Assembly (NCBI GenBank): GCA_025465095.1
Contig: JAODME010000005.1
Coordinates: forward strand, 124,001 to 188,000
Length of the DNA: 64,000 nucleotides
Direction: 5' to 3'
From: Microbacteriaceae bacterium
GTDB lineage: Bacteria; Actinomycetota; Actinomycetes; Actinomycetales; Microbacteriaceae
The position numbers were made by a program, and so were the translations under genes. Positions 33,234-40,958 of the stretch are shown piece after piece (the stretch's first letter is position 1; every line of letters begins with the position of its first letter). The notes under the pieces were generated by a model. That model was not told the origin of the DNA, ran no database searches, and saw only the letters and a program-made list of their open reading frames with translations.

Positions 33234-34442
33234 TCAGCTCGGCTGCACCGAGATCGGCTCGGTGTCGGGAATGGGGCTCGCGTCACGGCCACGCAGATCC
33301 GGATGCCAACGGCGGAACACCGTCGGGACGAGAAACCCGACCGCGGCGAACGACGCAGCCGCCCAGAATCCGCCGACGGCGCCGTTCGCGTCGATGAGGA
33401 AACCTGCCGCGGCTGATCCGATCGCCGCACCGATGAGCTGGCCGGTGCCGACCCAGCCGTACGCCTCCGCCGTCTCGCTGAACTTGACGCTCGCCGAGAC
33501 GATCGCGAACATCACGGCGAGAGCGGCGGCGAGCGTGATTCCGGCGACGATGAGCGCCACCGAGAGGGACCAGAACTCCCACGCGAAGATCGCGAGGAAC
33601 ATTCCGACGAAGACCACGAACATTCGTCTCGACAGAGACCATGGTCCGACCGGGGTGTGGCCGAACGACAGGCCGCCGATGAGCGATGCGACCGCCCAGA
33701 TTGCGAGCACGAAGCCGGATTCGGCCGAACCCTCCCCGAAGCTTGCGACGACAGCGGCTTCGACCGCCGCGCAGGCTCCGACGAGCAGGAACCCGGTGAT
33801 GGTTGCGAGCAGTACGGGGCGGCGCGCGAGCACGCGCCCCAACTTGCGTCGGCTTCGAGGAACGCGCACTCGCCCGACCTCCGGAGAGGCGATGAACCAC
33901 GCTCCGCCGCCGAGGAGGAAAACCATGGCTACGGTGATTGCGAGCACTGTCGAGATCTGGGTGGCGATGAAGGTCGTCACGACCGGGCCTGCGATCCAGA
34001 TGATCTCCTGTGCGGACGCGTCCAGGGAGAACAGCGGTGTGAGCTGCCTGGAGTTGACCATTTTCGGGTAGATCGTGCGAACGGCGGGCTGCACGGGCGG
34101 CGTGCTCAGCCCACTGATGAGACCGACGAGCATGTACGCCCAGAGCGGAAGCACGAAGAAGGCGATGCAGCCGATCGACACCGCGCAGATCACCAGGGTG
34201 ACCGTGAGCACGCGCCGCATGCCCCACACGCCCATCCACCGGCTCGTGAGAGGTCCGGCGACGGCCTGACCGACGCTGGTGGCGGCGAGCACGAGCCCTG
34301 CGGCGCCGTAGGAGCCTGTGATCCCCTCGATGTGGAGCAGGTAGGCCAGCGACAGCATCCCCGTCGGGAAGCGGGCGGTGAGCTGTGCGCTGATGATCCG
34401 GGCGACTCCCGGTGTCTTCAGCAGGCTGGCGTAACTACTCAC
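33234..34442 (-). CDS. MFS transporter
   Basis: GTG 34442 (MSSYASLLKTPGVARIISAQLTARFPTGMLSLAYLLH) is preferred over the upstream track start at 34550; about 402 residues with 12 membrane segments. The cytoplasmic loop between helices 2 and 3 (TSRWMGVWGMRRVLTVTL) has the GxxxDR-type MFS A-like motif in altered form. Halves are joined by a basic loop RRKLGRVLARR. The topology fits small-molecule/drug efflux MFS proteins of actinobacteria; substrate unknown. It is divergent from the ribonucleotide reductase operon. Confidence 0.88.
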   Translation of the reverse strand: MSSYASLLKTPGVARIISAQLTARFPTGMLSLAYLLHIEGITGSYGAAGLVLAATSVGQAVAGPLTSRWMGVWGMRRVLTVTLVICAVSIGCIAFFVLPLWAYMLVGLISGLSTPPVQPAVRTIYPKMVNSRQLTPLFSLDASAQEIIWIAGPVVTTFIATQISTVLAITVAMVFLLGGGAWFIASPEVGRVRVPRSRRKLGRVLARRPVLLATITGFLLVGACAAVEAAVVASFGEGSAESGFVLAIWAVASLIGGLSFGHTPVGPWSLSRRMFVVFVGMFLAIFAWEFWSLSVALIVAGITLAAALAVMFAIVSASVKFSETAEAYGWVGTGQLIGAAIGSAAAGFLIDANGAVGGFWAAASFAAVGFLVPTVFRRWHPDLRGRDASPIPDTEPISVQPS

Positions 34443-34502
34443 AACAGGTGAGCCTAGCGGCGTCGATCGCCCGCGCGGCGGTGTCCGACGCCCGCGATAG
34501 CC

Positions 34503-34531
34503 TGTGGATAACTTCGTCGAACTTATACACA
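34503..34531. promoter_or_regulatory. DnaA-box pair upstream of ribonucleotide reductase operon
   Basis: TGTGGATAA at 34503-34511 is a perfect DnaA box (TTATCCACA) on the minus strand. TTATACACA at 34523-34531 is a one-mismatch box on the plus strand, and TTGTGGAC follows at 34533. They lie 126-154 bp before nrdE. DnaA control of ribonucleotide reductase is established for E. coli nrdAB; here it is inferred from the boxes alone. Confidence 0.6.
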
Positions 34532-34546
34532 GTTGTGGACGACACG

Positions 34547-34594
34547 CCACTAGATGTGGGGGTGGGCGAATGTCAGAAGCCCGCTATATAGTGG
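34547..34594. promoter_or_regulatory. Possible NrdR-like palindromes
   Basis: Two imperfect palindromes, CCACTAGATGTGG (34547-34559) and CCGCTATATAGTGG (34581-34594), lie about 35 bp apart and 63-110 bp before nrdE. NrdR boxes (consensus ACACWATATATWGTGT, often paired) resemble them, but inner spacing is shorter here, so the match is only suggestive. Confidence 0.35.
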
Positions 34595-34656
34595 TGGAAC
34601 CGTCTGGCCGGCAAACCGGTTTCAGTCGCTTCGTGGGTAGGTAAGAGGAGTTTTTC

Positions 34657-37137
34657 GTGGGAATTACGGTAGTCAAGCGCAATGGTGAACGAGAGCCTTA
34701 CGACGCCAACAAGATCAACCTGGCGATCGAGCACGCGAGCGCCGGTCTCGACGACAACATTGCGTGGGTGACCCAGATCGCGTCGGAACTCGAGATCACG
34801 CTGTTCGACGGGATTTCGACGCAGCAGCTCGACGAGGCCGTCATTCAGGTCGCCCTTCAGAACGTGAAGGACGACCCGGCGTTCGACACCGTCGCCGCGC
34901 GGCTCCTGCTCAAGACCATCTACAAGCGCGTGCTCGGCGACTACGAGAACGATGACGAGCTCAAGTCCCTGCATGCTGCCCACTTCGGCGCCAACATCAT
35001 GCGCGGCGTCGAGGAGAAGCTGCTCGACCCGCGTCTTGGCGAGCTGTTCGACCTCTCGGTTCTTGCGAACGCGCTCGAGCCCGCGCACGACGAACTGCTC
35101 AAGTACATCGGCGTCGTCACCCTCAACAACCGCTACGGCATCAAGGGGCGCAACGGCGACACCCTCGAGGTTCCGCAGTACTTCTGGATGCGCATCGCGA
35201 TGGGGCTCTCGCTCAACGAGGCGAACCCGACAGCACATGCCATCGCCTTCTACGAGAAGATGTCGAAGCTCGAGTACCTGGCCGCCGGATCGACGCTCGT
35301 CAATGCCGGCACGATCTACCCGCAGCTCGCGAACTGCTTCGTCATGGAGATGCAGGACGACATGGAGCACATCGCGAAGACCACTCGCGACGTGATGTGG
35401 CTCACCAAGGGCACCGGCGGCATCGGGCTCTCCGTCACCAAGCTGCGCGCGCAAGGCTCGCCGATCCGCTCGAACAACACGACCTCGACCGGCCCCATCC
35501 CGTTCATGCACACGATCGACTCGATCCTGCGCGCCGTCAGTCGCGGCGGCAAGAAGTTCGGCGCGCTGTGCTTCTACATGGAGAACTGGCACCTCGACTT
35601 TCCCGAGTTCCTCGACCTCCGCCAGAACTCGGGCGACCCCTACCGCCGCACCCGCACCGCGAACACCGCAGTATGGATCAGCGACGAGTTCATGAAGCGC
35701 GTGCAAAACGACGACGACTGGTACCTCTTCGACCCGCTCGAGGTCGCCGACCTCAACGAGCTGTACGGCAAGGCGTTCTCCGCCCGCTACAACGAGTACG
35801 TGGCGCTCGCCGACTCCGGCCAGCTGCGCATGCACAAGAAGATCAAGGCACGCGAGCAGTTCAAGTCGATCCTCATCTCCCTGCAGACGACTTCGCACCC
35901 GTGGCTCACCTGGAAGGACACGATCAACAACCGCGCCCTGAACAACAACACGGGCACGATCCACCTGTCGAACCTGTGCACCGAGATCACGCTGCCGCAG
36001 GACGAAGACAACGTGTCCGTCTGCAATCTCGCATCGATCAACCTGTCCCGGCACCTGCTGTTGGCGGGGGGCGTCGCCAAGCCGACGATGGATTGGGCCA
36101 AGATCGAGGAGAGTGCCCGCCTCGCCGTGCGGCAGCTCGACAACCTGATCGACATCACCAAATCGTCGGTGAAGGAGGCGGACTTCTCTAACCAGCAGAA
36201 CCGCGCCATCGGGCTCGGCGTGATGGGCTTCACCGACATCGTCGAGAAGCTCGGCATCAGCTACGAGAGCGAGGAGTCTTACGACCTGATCGACCAGATC
36301 ATGGAACACGTCTCCTACGCGGCGATCGACGAGAGCGCGGACCTCGCACGGGAGCGTGGCGCCTACTCGAACTTTGAGGGCTCCGGCTGGTCGAAGGGAA
36401 TGGTGCCCATCGACAGCATCGCCCTGACCGAAGCGGATCGCGGAATCGACATCAAGGTCAACCGCACCACACGCCTCGACTGGGACGCCCTTCGAGTCAA
36501 GGTCAAGGGTGGAATGCGCAACGCCACCCTCATGGCGATCGCGCCGACAGCATCCATCGGTCTCGTCGCGGGCACGACTCCGGGTCTCGACCCGCAGTTC
36601 TCGCAGATCTTCAGCCGCGCGACCTCGAACGGCAAGTTCCTCGAGGTCAACCGCAATCTGGTCACCGACCTGCAGCAACTCGGCATCTGGGATTCGACCC
36701 GCGAGCTGATCCTGCGCAGCCAGGGTGACATTCAGAACATCGCCGCCATCCCGGATCACGTCAAGGCCGTCTACAAGACGAGCTTCCAGCTGTCGCCGTA
36801 CGCCTTCATCGAGGTCGCCGCGCGTGCCCAGAAGTGGATCGACCAGGCGATCAGCCGCAACATGTACCTCGAGACGCGGGATCTCGGCGACATGATGGAC
36901 ATCTATTCAGCGGCATGGGAGCGGGGCGTCAAGACCACCTACTACCTGCACATGAAGCCGCGACACACGGCGGAACAGTCGACTGTGAAGGTGAACAAGG
37001 CGGAGCAGATCGGCACCGGCGAGCGCCGCGGCTTCGGGTCGGCGTCGTCCGCATCCGCCGTTGCGGACGCGGAGCCGGCCGCAGCCGTGAGCGCGGGACC
37101 GCGCAAGGGGTTCGGTTTCGGAAAGGCGGGCAACTGA
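34657..37137 (+). CDS. nrdE: Ribonucleoside-diphosphate reductase, alpha (catalytic) subunit, ATP-cone type
   Basis: This is 826 residues. An N-terminal ATP-cone (TVVKRNGEREPYDANKINLAIEHAS) gives allosteric activity control. The active site shows ANCFVME (first redox Cys), NLCTEITLP (Asn, thiyl-radical Cys, Glu) and VSVCNLASINLS (second redox Cys). The radical-relay Tyr pair is KTTYYLHMK. It reduces ribonucleoside diphosphates with the beta subunit encoded downstream. After the catalytic barrel the chain continues as Gly/Phe/Ala-rich linker (RRGFGSASSA, RKGFGFGKAGN) and stops at 37137 without the C-terminal Cys pair needed for re-reduction. That pair is in a different frame immediately after. 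Confidence 0.95.
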   Translation: MGITVVKRNGEREPYDANKINLAIEHASAGLDDNIAWVTQIASELEITLFDGISTQQLDEAVIQVALQNVKDDPAFDTVAARLLLKTIYKRVLGDYENDDELKSLHAAHFGANIMRGVEEKLLDPRLGELFDLSVLANALEPAHDELLKYIGVVTLNNRYGIKGRNGDTLEVPQYFWMRIAMGLSLNEANPTAHAIAFYEKMSKLEYLAAGSTLVNAGTIYPQLANCFVMEMQDDMEHIAKTTRDVMWLTKGTGGIGLSVTKLRAQGSPIRSNNTTSTGPIPFMHTIDSILRAVSRGGKKFGALCFYMENWHLDFPEFLDLRQNSGDPYRRTRTANTAVWISDEFMKRVQNDDDWYLFDPLEVADLNELYGKAFSARYNEYVALADSGQLRMHKKIKAREQFKSILISLQTTSHPWLTWKDTINNRALNNNTGTIHLSNLCTEITLPQDEDNVSVCNLASINLSRHLLLAGGVAKPTMDWAKIEESARLAVRQLDNLIDITKSSVKEADFSNQQNRAIGLGVMGFTDIVEKLGISYESEESYDLIDQIMEHVSYAAIDESADLARERGAYSNFEGSGWSKGMVPIDSIALTEADRGIDIKVNRTTRLDWDALRVKVKGGMRNATLMAIAPTASIGLVAGTTPGLDPQFSQIFSRATSNGKFLEVNRNLVTDLQQLGIWDSTRELILRSQGDIQNIAAIPDHVKAVYKTSFQLSPYAFIEVAARAQKWIDQAISRNMYLETRDLGDMMDIYSAAWERGVKTTYYLHMKPRHTAEQSTVKVNKAEQIGTGERRGFGSASSASAVADAEPAAAVSAGPRKGFGFGKAGN

Positions 37138-37199
37138 TGGACGAGTATGAAGTTCCGGTCGACCCGATGGACGACCTTCAATGCGACAGCTGCCAGTAA
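37137..37199 (+). CDS. 20-codon ORF encoding the RNR alpha C-terminal redox tail (CxxC) in another frame
   Basis: ATG 37137 overlaps the nrdE TGA by one base (TGATG) and encodes MDEYEVPVDPMDDLQCDSCQ. A CxxC at the extreme C terminus after an acidic linker is exactly what class I RNR alpha subunits carry to shuttle electrons from thioredoxin/glutaredoxin to the active site. Either one base is missing in the preceding GGCGGGC run (insertion of one G restores a continuous ...GKAGQLMDEYEV... protein), or the tail is made by frameshifting or coupled reinitiation. A purine-rich GGAAAGGCGGG could act as ribosome binding site. Confidence 0.65.
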   Translation: MDEYEVPVDPMDDLQCDSCQ

Positions 37200-37244
37200 G
37201 CCCGCGGGCATTCGGTACACAGACTAAGAGAGCAGAATAACGAC

Positions 37245-38237
37245 ATGGGCATTCTCGGCACCGGACTGCAGGACGGACTCCTGCTCAAGCCGATCAAGTA
37301 CCAGTGGGCGATGGATCTGTACGACCAGGCGGTGGCGAACACGTGGTTTCCGAACGAGATCCAGTTGGGTGAGGACATCGCCGACTTCAAGAAGATGACG
37401 GATGAGGAGCGTCACGCCGTCACCTTCCTGATGAGCTACTTCAACCCCAACGAGCTGCTCGTGAACAAGGCCCTCGCCTTCGGTGTGTACCCTTACGTCT
37501 CCGCGGCGGAGTGCAGCCTGTACCTCGCCAAGCAGATGTGGGAGGAGGCGAACCACTGCATGTCGTTCGAGTACGTGCTCGAGACGTTCCCAATCGACCG
37601 CGAGGCCGCCTACAACTCCCACGTCGACATCCCCTCGATGGCGCGCAAGGAAGAGTTCGAGATGAAGTACATCCGTCGCATGACGGAGAACACGCTCGAC
37701 ATCACCACCACCGAAGGCAAGAAGGACTTCGTGCGCAATCTCGTCGCGTACAACGTGGTGCTCGAAGGCATCTGGTTCTACTCGGGCTTCATGGTGGCGC
37801 TGTCGTTCCGCCAGCGGAATCTGCTGCGCAACTTCGGGTCGCTCATGGACTGGGTGGTGCGTGACGAGTCGCTGCACCTCAAGTTCGGTATCAATCTGAT
37901 CCTCACGGTGCTGGAGGAGAACCCGGACCTGCAGACGGAGGAGTTCGCGGCAGAGATCAAGCAGATGATTCTGGATGCTGTGGAGATGGAAGAGGCGTAC
38001 AACCAGGATCTGCTGCCGGGCGGCATCCTCGGCCTCAACGCGAACTACATCAACCAGTACGTGAAGTACCTGGCCGACCGCCGGCTCGAGGAGCTCGGCT
38101 TCGAGGCCGAGTACAACGTTTCGAACCCGGCGAAGTGGATGGCGGCGGCGAACGACACGCTGCAGCTCGTGAACTTCTTCGAGTCGACGAACACGTCCTA
38201 CGAATCGAACGCATCGGCGACCGTCAGCTCGAGGTAG
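37245..38237 (+). CDS. nrdF: Ribonucleoside-diphosphate reductase beta subunit, class Ic-like (Mn/Fe)
   Basis: This 330-residue ferritin-like radical-generating subunit starts at ATG 37245, 45 bp after the alpha tail ORF. Metal ligands by position are E70 (NPNELL), E101 and H104 (WEEANH), E174 (VVLEGIW), and E208 and H211 (VRDESLH). The residue four after H104, which is the radical tyrosine in classes Ia/Ib, is F108 (HCMSF). The first ligand, Asp in E. coli, is Glu. Both changes are the hallmark of class Ic enzymes such as Chlamydia trachomatis NrdB, which use a Mn(IV)/Fe(III) cofactor in place of a tyrosyl radical. The symbol follows operon convention; nrdB would be equally apt. Confidence 0.94.
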   Translation: MGILGTGLQDGLLLKPIKYQWAMDLYDQAVANTWFPNEIQLGEDIADFKKMTDEERHAVTFLMSYFNPNELLVNKALAFGVYPYVSAAECSLYLAKQMWEEANHCMSFEYVLETFPIDREAAYNSHVDIPSMARKEEFEMKYIRRMTENTLDITTTEGKKDFVRNLVAYNVVLEGIWFYSGFMVALSFRQRNLLRNFGSLMDWVVRDESLHLKFGINLILTVLEENPDLQTEEFAAEIKQMILDAVEMEEAYNQDLLPGGILGLNANYINQYVKYLADRRLEELGFEAEYNVSNPAKWMAAANDTLQLVNFFESTNTSYESNASATVSSR

Positions 38238-38290
38238 GTTCCGCTATCGCCTGCGGCGATGCCGGCTCGGGCCGAGCGGGCCGAACTCGC

Positions 38291-38800
38291 TCAGCCCTGA
38301 AAGTCCTCGGGGTCGACGTCGTCGAGGAATCTCTTGAACTCGGCGAGCTTGGCATCCTCGTCAGTTGCGTCTGCAGTCGCCGCGGCCGCCGTCTCGTCCG
38401 GGATGCCCGCGTCGTCGAGGACCTCGTCAGCAACCCAGATCGGTTTCTCGGTGCGGGCCGCGAGCGCGATGGCATCCGATGGGCGAGCATCGATGACCCG
38501 TCGGCCGTCCGCGGTGCGCAGCGTGATCTCCGCGTAAAAGGTGCCGCCCTCGATGCGCGTCACCTCGACGCGCTCCACCTCGGCACCGAATGCGTCCAGG
38601 AAACTCTTCATCAGGTCGTGGGCCAACGGTCGCGGCGGCGTTGCACCTTCAATGGCGATGAAGATGGATGTCGCCTCCTGGGCGCCGATCCAGATGGGAA
38701 GCAACCTTCCCGCACCGGGCTCGTCGGAGAGGGGTTTCAATAGGATGACCGGTTGCGAACTGGAATCAACCGCGAGGCCTATGACTCGGACCTGGACCAT
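38291..38800 (-). CDS. Bifunctional nuclease family (BFN/DUF151) protein
   Basis: ATG 38800 with GGGAG nine bases upstream gives MVQVRVIGLAVDSSSQPVILLKPL, 169 residues; the track start is a TTG three codons earlier. The BFN domain shows LPIWIGAQEATSI, RPLAHDLMKSFLDAFGAEVERVEV, GTFYAEITL and RPSDAIALAARTEKPIWVADEVL, all standard for the family. Plant BFN members cleave RNA and DNA; bacterial ones are uncharacterised. The C-terminal 45 residues form an acidic tail (DDVDPEDFQG). It converges on nrdF with 53 bp between stops. Confidence 0.9.
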   Translation of the reverse strand: MVQVRVIGLAVDSSSQPVILLKPLSDEPGAGRLLPIWIGAQEATSIFIAIEGATPPRPLAHDLMKSFLDAFGAEVERVEVTRIEGGTFYAEITLRTADGRRVIDARPSDAIALAARTEKPIWVADEVLDDAGIPDETAAAATADATDEDAKLAEFKRFLDDVDPEDFQG

Positions 38801-38953
38801 GAGTGGCAACTCCCGGGAACGGGAACGGGAAAGGGTGAACGTCCCATGATAGGTCGTCCACGCGGTGTTGGTTCCCTTGATTGCTGAGCGCCGGAAGCCT
38901 CGACGTGCCGCTTCTCGCGGTGTGTCCGGCCGCGAACTGGTGTCGGAGAGTGG

Positions 38954-39709
38954 CTAGCGTGGCGGCATCCGGATCGCCCCATCGAGACGGATGGTCTCGC
39001 CGTTGAGCATCGGGTTCTGCACGATATGCAGGGCGAGTGCGGCGTATTCGGATGGCCTGCCGAGGCGAGACGGATGCGGCACTTGCGCACCGAGGGCATC
39101 CTGCGTCGCCTGCGGAAGGCCCGCCATCATCGGCGTCGCGAAGATGCCGGGCGCGATCGTGACGACGCGAATGCGATGCTGCGCGAGCTCGCGGGCGATC
39201 GGGAGCGTCATCCCGGCTACGCCCGCCTTGGACGCGGAATACGCGGCCTGTCCCACTTGCCCGTCGAACGCGGCGACGGAGGCGGTCGACACGATCACGC
39301 CACGCTCCTCGCCGATTCGGTCGGCGGCGATCATCGCGGCGGCGGCGAGCCGGATGACGTTGAAGGTTCCGGTGAGGTTGACCCGGAGGACGCGCTCGAA
39401 ATGCTCGAGCGGAAGCGGACCGCTGCGGCCGACAGTTCGGCCCGGCGTAGCGACGCCGGCGCAATTGACCACGATGCGCAGCGGACCGAGGCCCGCCGCG
39501 GTCTCGACGGCCGTCGTCACCTGAACCTCGTCCGCGACGTCGGCCGCAGCGAAAGTGAAGCCATGTTCGACAGCGACCGCCTCGCCCTCCGAACTCGGCA
39601 GGTCGACGATCACTACGATCGCGCCCGCGTCGCGCAGCGCGCTCGCCGTCGCAAGTCCGAGCCCGGACGCCCCGCCGGTCACGAGCGCGACGGATCCGAC
39701 GATCTCCAT
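38954..39709 (-). CDS. SDR-family dehydrogenase (3-hydroxyacyl-CoA dehydrogenase type 2-like)
   Basis: The track ORF runs to 40876 in this frame, but that extension is antisense-like noise over the thiolase gene. ATG 39709 gives MEIVGSVALVTGGASGLGLATA, 251 residues. The Rossmann TGGASGLG, NCAG, catalytic Ser (STASVAAFDG) and YSASK are all present. The sequence resembles human HSD10/FadB2-like SDRs that oxidise 3-hydroxyacyl-CoA with NAD+. Its ATG overlaps the thiolase TGA by one base (TGATG), so the two make a coupled beta-oxidation pair (dehydrogenase plus thiolase). Confidence 0.92.
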   Translation of the reverse strand: MEIVGSVALVTGGASGLGLATASALRDAGAIVVIVDLPSSEGEAVAVEHGFTFAAADVADEVQVTTAVETAAGLGPLRIVVNCAGVATPGRTVGRSGPLPLEHFERVLRVNLTGTFNVIRLAAAAMIAADRIGEERGVIVSTASVAAFDGQVGQAAYSASKAGVAGMTLPIARELAQHRIRVVTIAPGIFATPMMAGLPQATQDALGAQVPHPSRLGRPSEYAALALHIVQNPMLNGETIRLDGAIRMPPR

Positions 39710-40863
39710 CAGATGCGCTCTATGATCGTCGCATTGGCCATGCCACCGCCCTCGCACATGACCTGCAAGCCGAAGCGTCCCCCGGTCTGCTCGAGTGTGT
39801 TGAGCATCGTGGTGAGCAGCCGCGTTCCCGATGAGCCGAGCGGATGCCCGAGCGCGATCGCCCCACCTCGCGGGTTCACGCGTGCAGGATCGGCCCGCAG
39901 CTCCCGTTGCCAGGCGAGCGGAACGCACGCGAAGGCCTCGTTCACCTCGAAGGTGTCGATGTCGTCGATGCCGAACCCGGACCTGGCAAGAATGCGTTTG
40001 GTGACCGGGATGATGCCGGTCAGCATCTCCACCGGGTCGGACCCCAGCACCGCTGTGGCGCGGACCCGGGCTCGCGGGGTGAGCCCGAGCAGCGCAGCCT
40101 TCTCCTCGCTCATGATCAGCACGGCCGAGGCGCCGTCGGTCAGCGGTGACGAGTTGCCGGCGGTCACCCGCCATTCGATCTCGGGGAACCGTTTCGCTAT
40201 CGCGTCGCTGTGGAAAGCGGGCCGAAGTTCGGCGAGCTTCCGGACGCTCGTGCCGACGCGCACCGTCTCGTCGACCGAGAATCCGCCGACCGGAACGATC
40301 TCGTTCGAGAAGTCCGCCTTCGCGGCGAGCAGGTGCGAGCGTGCGGCGAACTCGTCGAGCGCGTGGCGATCGAGCTTCCAGCGTGCCGCGACCAGCTCGG
40401 CGGAGATGCCCTGCCCGATCAGTCCCTCCGGGTAGCGTTCGCCGATCATCGGCCCGAACGGGTCCTGGCCGAGCGTCGCGAAGTTGATCGGGTTCTGGCT
40501 CATCAGCTCGACGCCGCAGGCGATCACGATGTCGTAGGCGCCGGCGATTACTCCCTGCGTGGCGAAAGCGGTGGCCTGTTGGCTGGATCCGCACTGTCGG
40601 TCGATCGTCGCGCCGGGCACGGACTCCGGGAAACCGGCCGCGAGCACGGCATTTCGCGTGATGTTGACGGCCTGGCGAGCGACCTGGGACAGGCATCCGC
40701 CGATCACGTCGTCGATCATCCCCGGATCGAGATCGCTGCGCGTGACGAGCGCGCGCAGCGTCTCGGCGAGCAGATCGACCGGATGGAATTCGGAGAGCTG
40801 ACCTCCTGGCTTGCCGCGGCCGGAAGCAGTGCGGATGGCGTCGACGATGATGGCTGCGGTCAT
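39709..40863 (-). CDS. Acetyl-CoA acetyltransferase / thiolase
   Basis: This is 384 residues. The acyl-accepting Cys is in VIGGCLSQV, the substrate loop is IDRQCGSSQQATAFA, and the C-terminal catalytic His and Cys lie in NPRGGAIALGHPLGSSGTR and VMCEGGGMANATI. It cleaves 3-ketoacyl-CoA to acetyl-CoA plus a shortened acyl-CoA, or runs in reverse. It lies upstream of the SDR gene in a two-gene unit. An 11-codon leader ORF with a good ribosome binding site precedes it by nine bases, and its own start lacks a clear Shine-Dalgarno sequence. Confidence 0.94.
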   Translation of the reverse strand: MTAAIIVDAIRTASGRGKPGGQLSEFHPVDLLAETLRALVTRSDLDPGMIDDVIGGCLSQVARQAVNITRNAVLAAGFPESVPGATIDRQCGSSQQATAFATQGVIAGAYDIVIACGVELMSQNPINFATLGQDPFGPMIGERYPEGLIGQGISAELVAARWKLDRHALDEFAARSHLLAAKADFSNEIVPVGGFSVDETVRVGTSVRKLAELRPAFHSDAIAKRFPEIEWRVTAGNSSPLTDGASAVLIMSEEKAALLGLTPRARVRATAVLGSDPVEMLTGIIPVTKRILARSGFGIDDIDTFEVNEAFACVPLAWQRELRADPARVNPRGGAIALGHPLGSSGTRLLTTMLNTLEQTGGRFGLQVMCEGGGMANATIIERI

Positions 40864-40872
40864 GGTCCGACT

Positions 40873-40908
40873 TCAATCGCGGGTGCTGGCGATGCAGGCA
40901 AGTGACAT
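40873..40908 (-). CDS. Possible 11-residue leader ORF upstream of thiolase
   Basis: On the minus strand GCAGGAGAACAATCA precedes ATG 40908, which encodes MSLACIASTRD and stops nine bases before the thiolase ATG. The leader has a far better ribosome binding site than the thiolase itself, so thiolase translation may be coupled to it. No amino-acid run typical of attenuation leaders is present. It may equally be the remnant of a longer gene. Confidence 0.3.
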   Translation of the reverse strand: MSLACIASTRD

Positions 40909-40958
40909 TGATTGTTCTCCTGCTGAGGGTAGGGGGAGGAGGGGGCGGTCTGAGCAGA

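Noticed and set aside
34573-36759. 728-codon minus-strand ORF opposite nrdE
   Set aside because: It is an antisense shadow of the GC-rich nrdE frame: composition is dominated by Val/Leu/Asp/Arg with no family motif.
37135-37199. Read-through or selenocysteine at the nrdE TGA
   Set aside because: Continuing in the nrdE frame gives WTSMKFRS..., which has no CxxC tail; the tail exists only in the frame of ATG 37137, so read-through does not explain it.
38816-38838. GGGAAC-type short tandem repeat upstream of the BFN gene
   Set aside because: Only two to three imperfect units; too short to call a functional repeat.
38954-40876. 640-codon minus-strand ORF fusing an N-terminal half to the SDR
   Set aside because: The first 389 codons overlap the thiolase gene on the same strand in another frame and are Arg-rich noise; only the SDR part from 39709 is real, so this is not a fusion protein.
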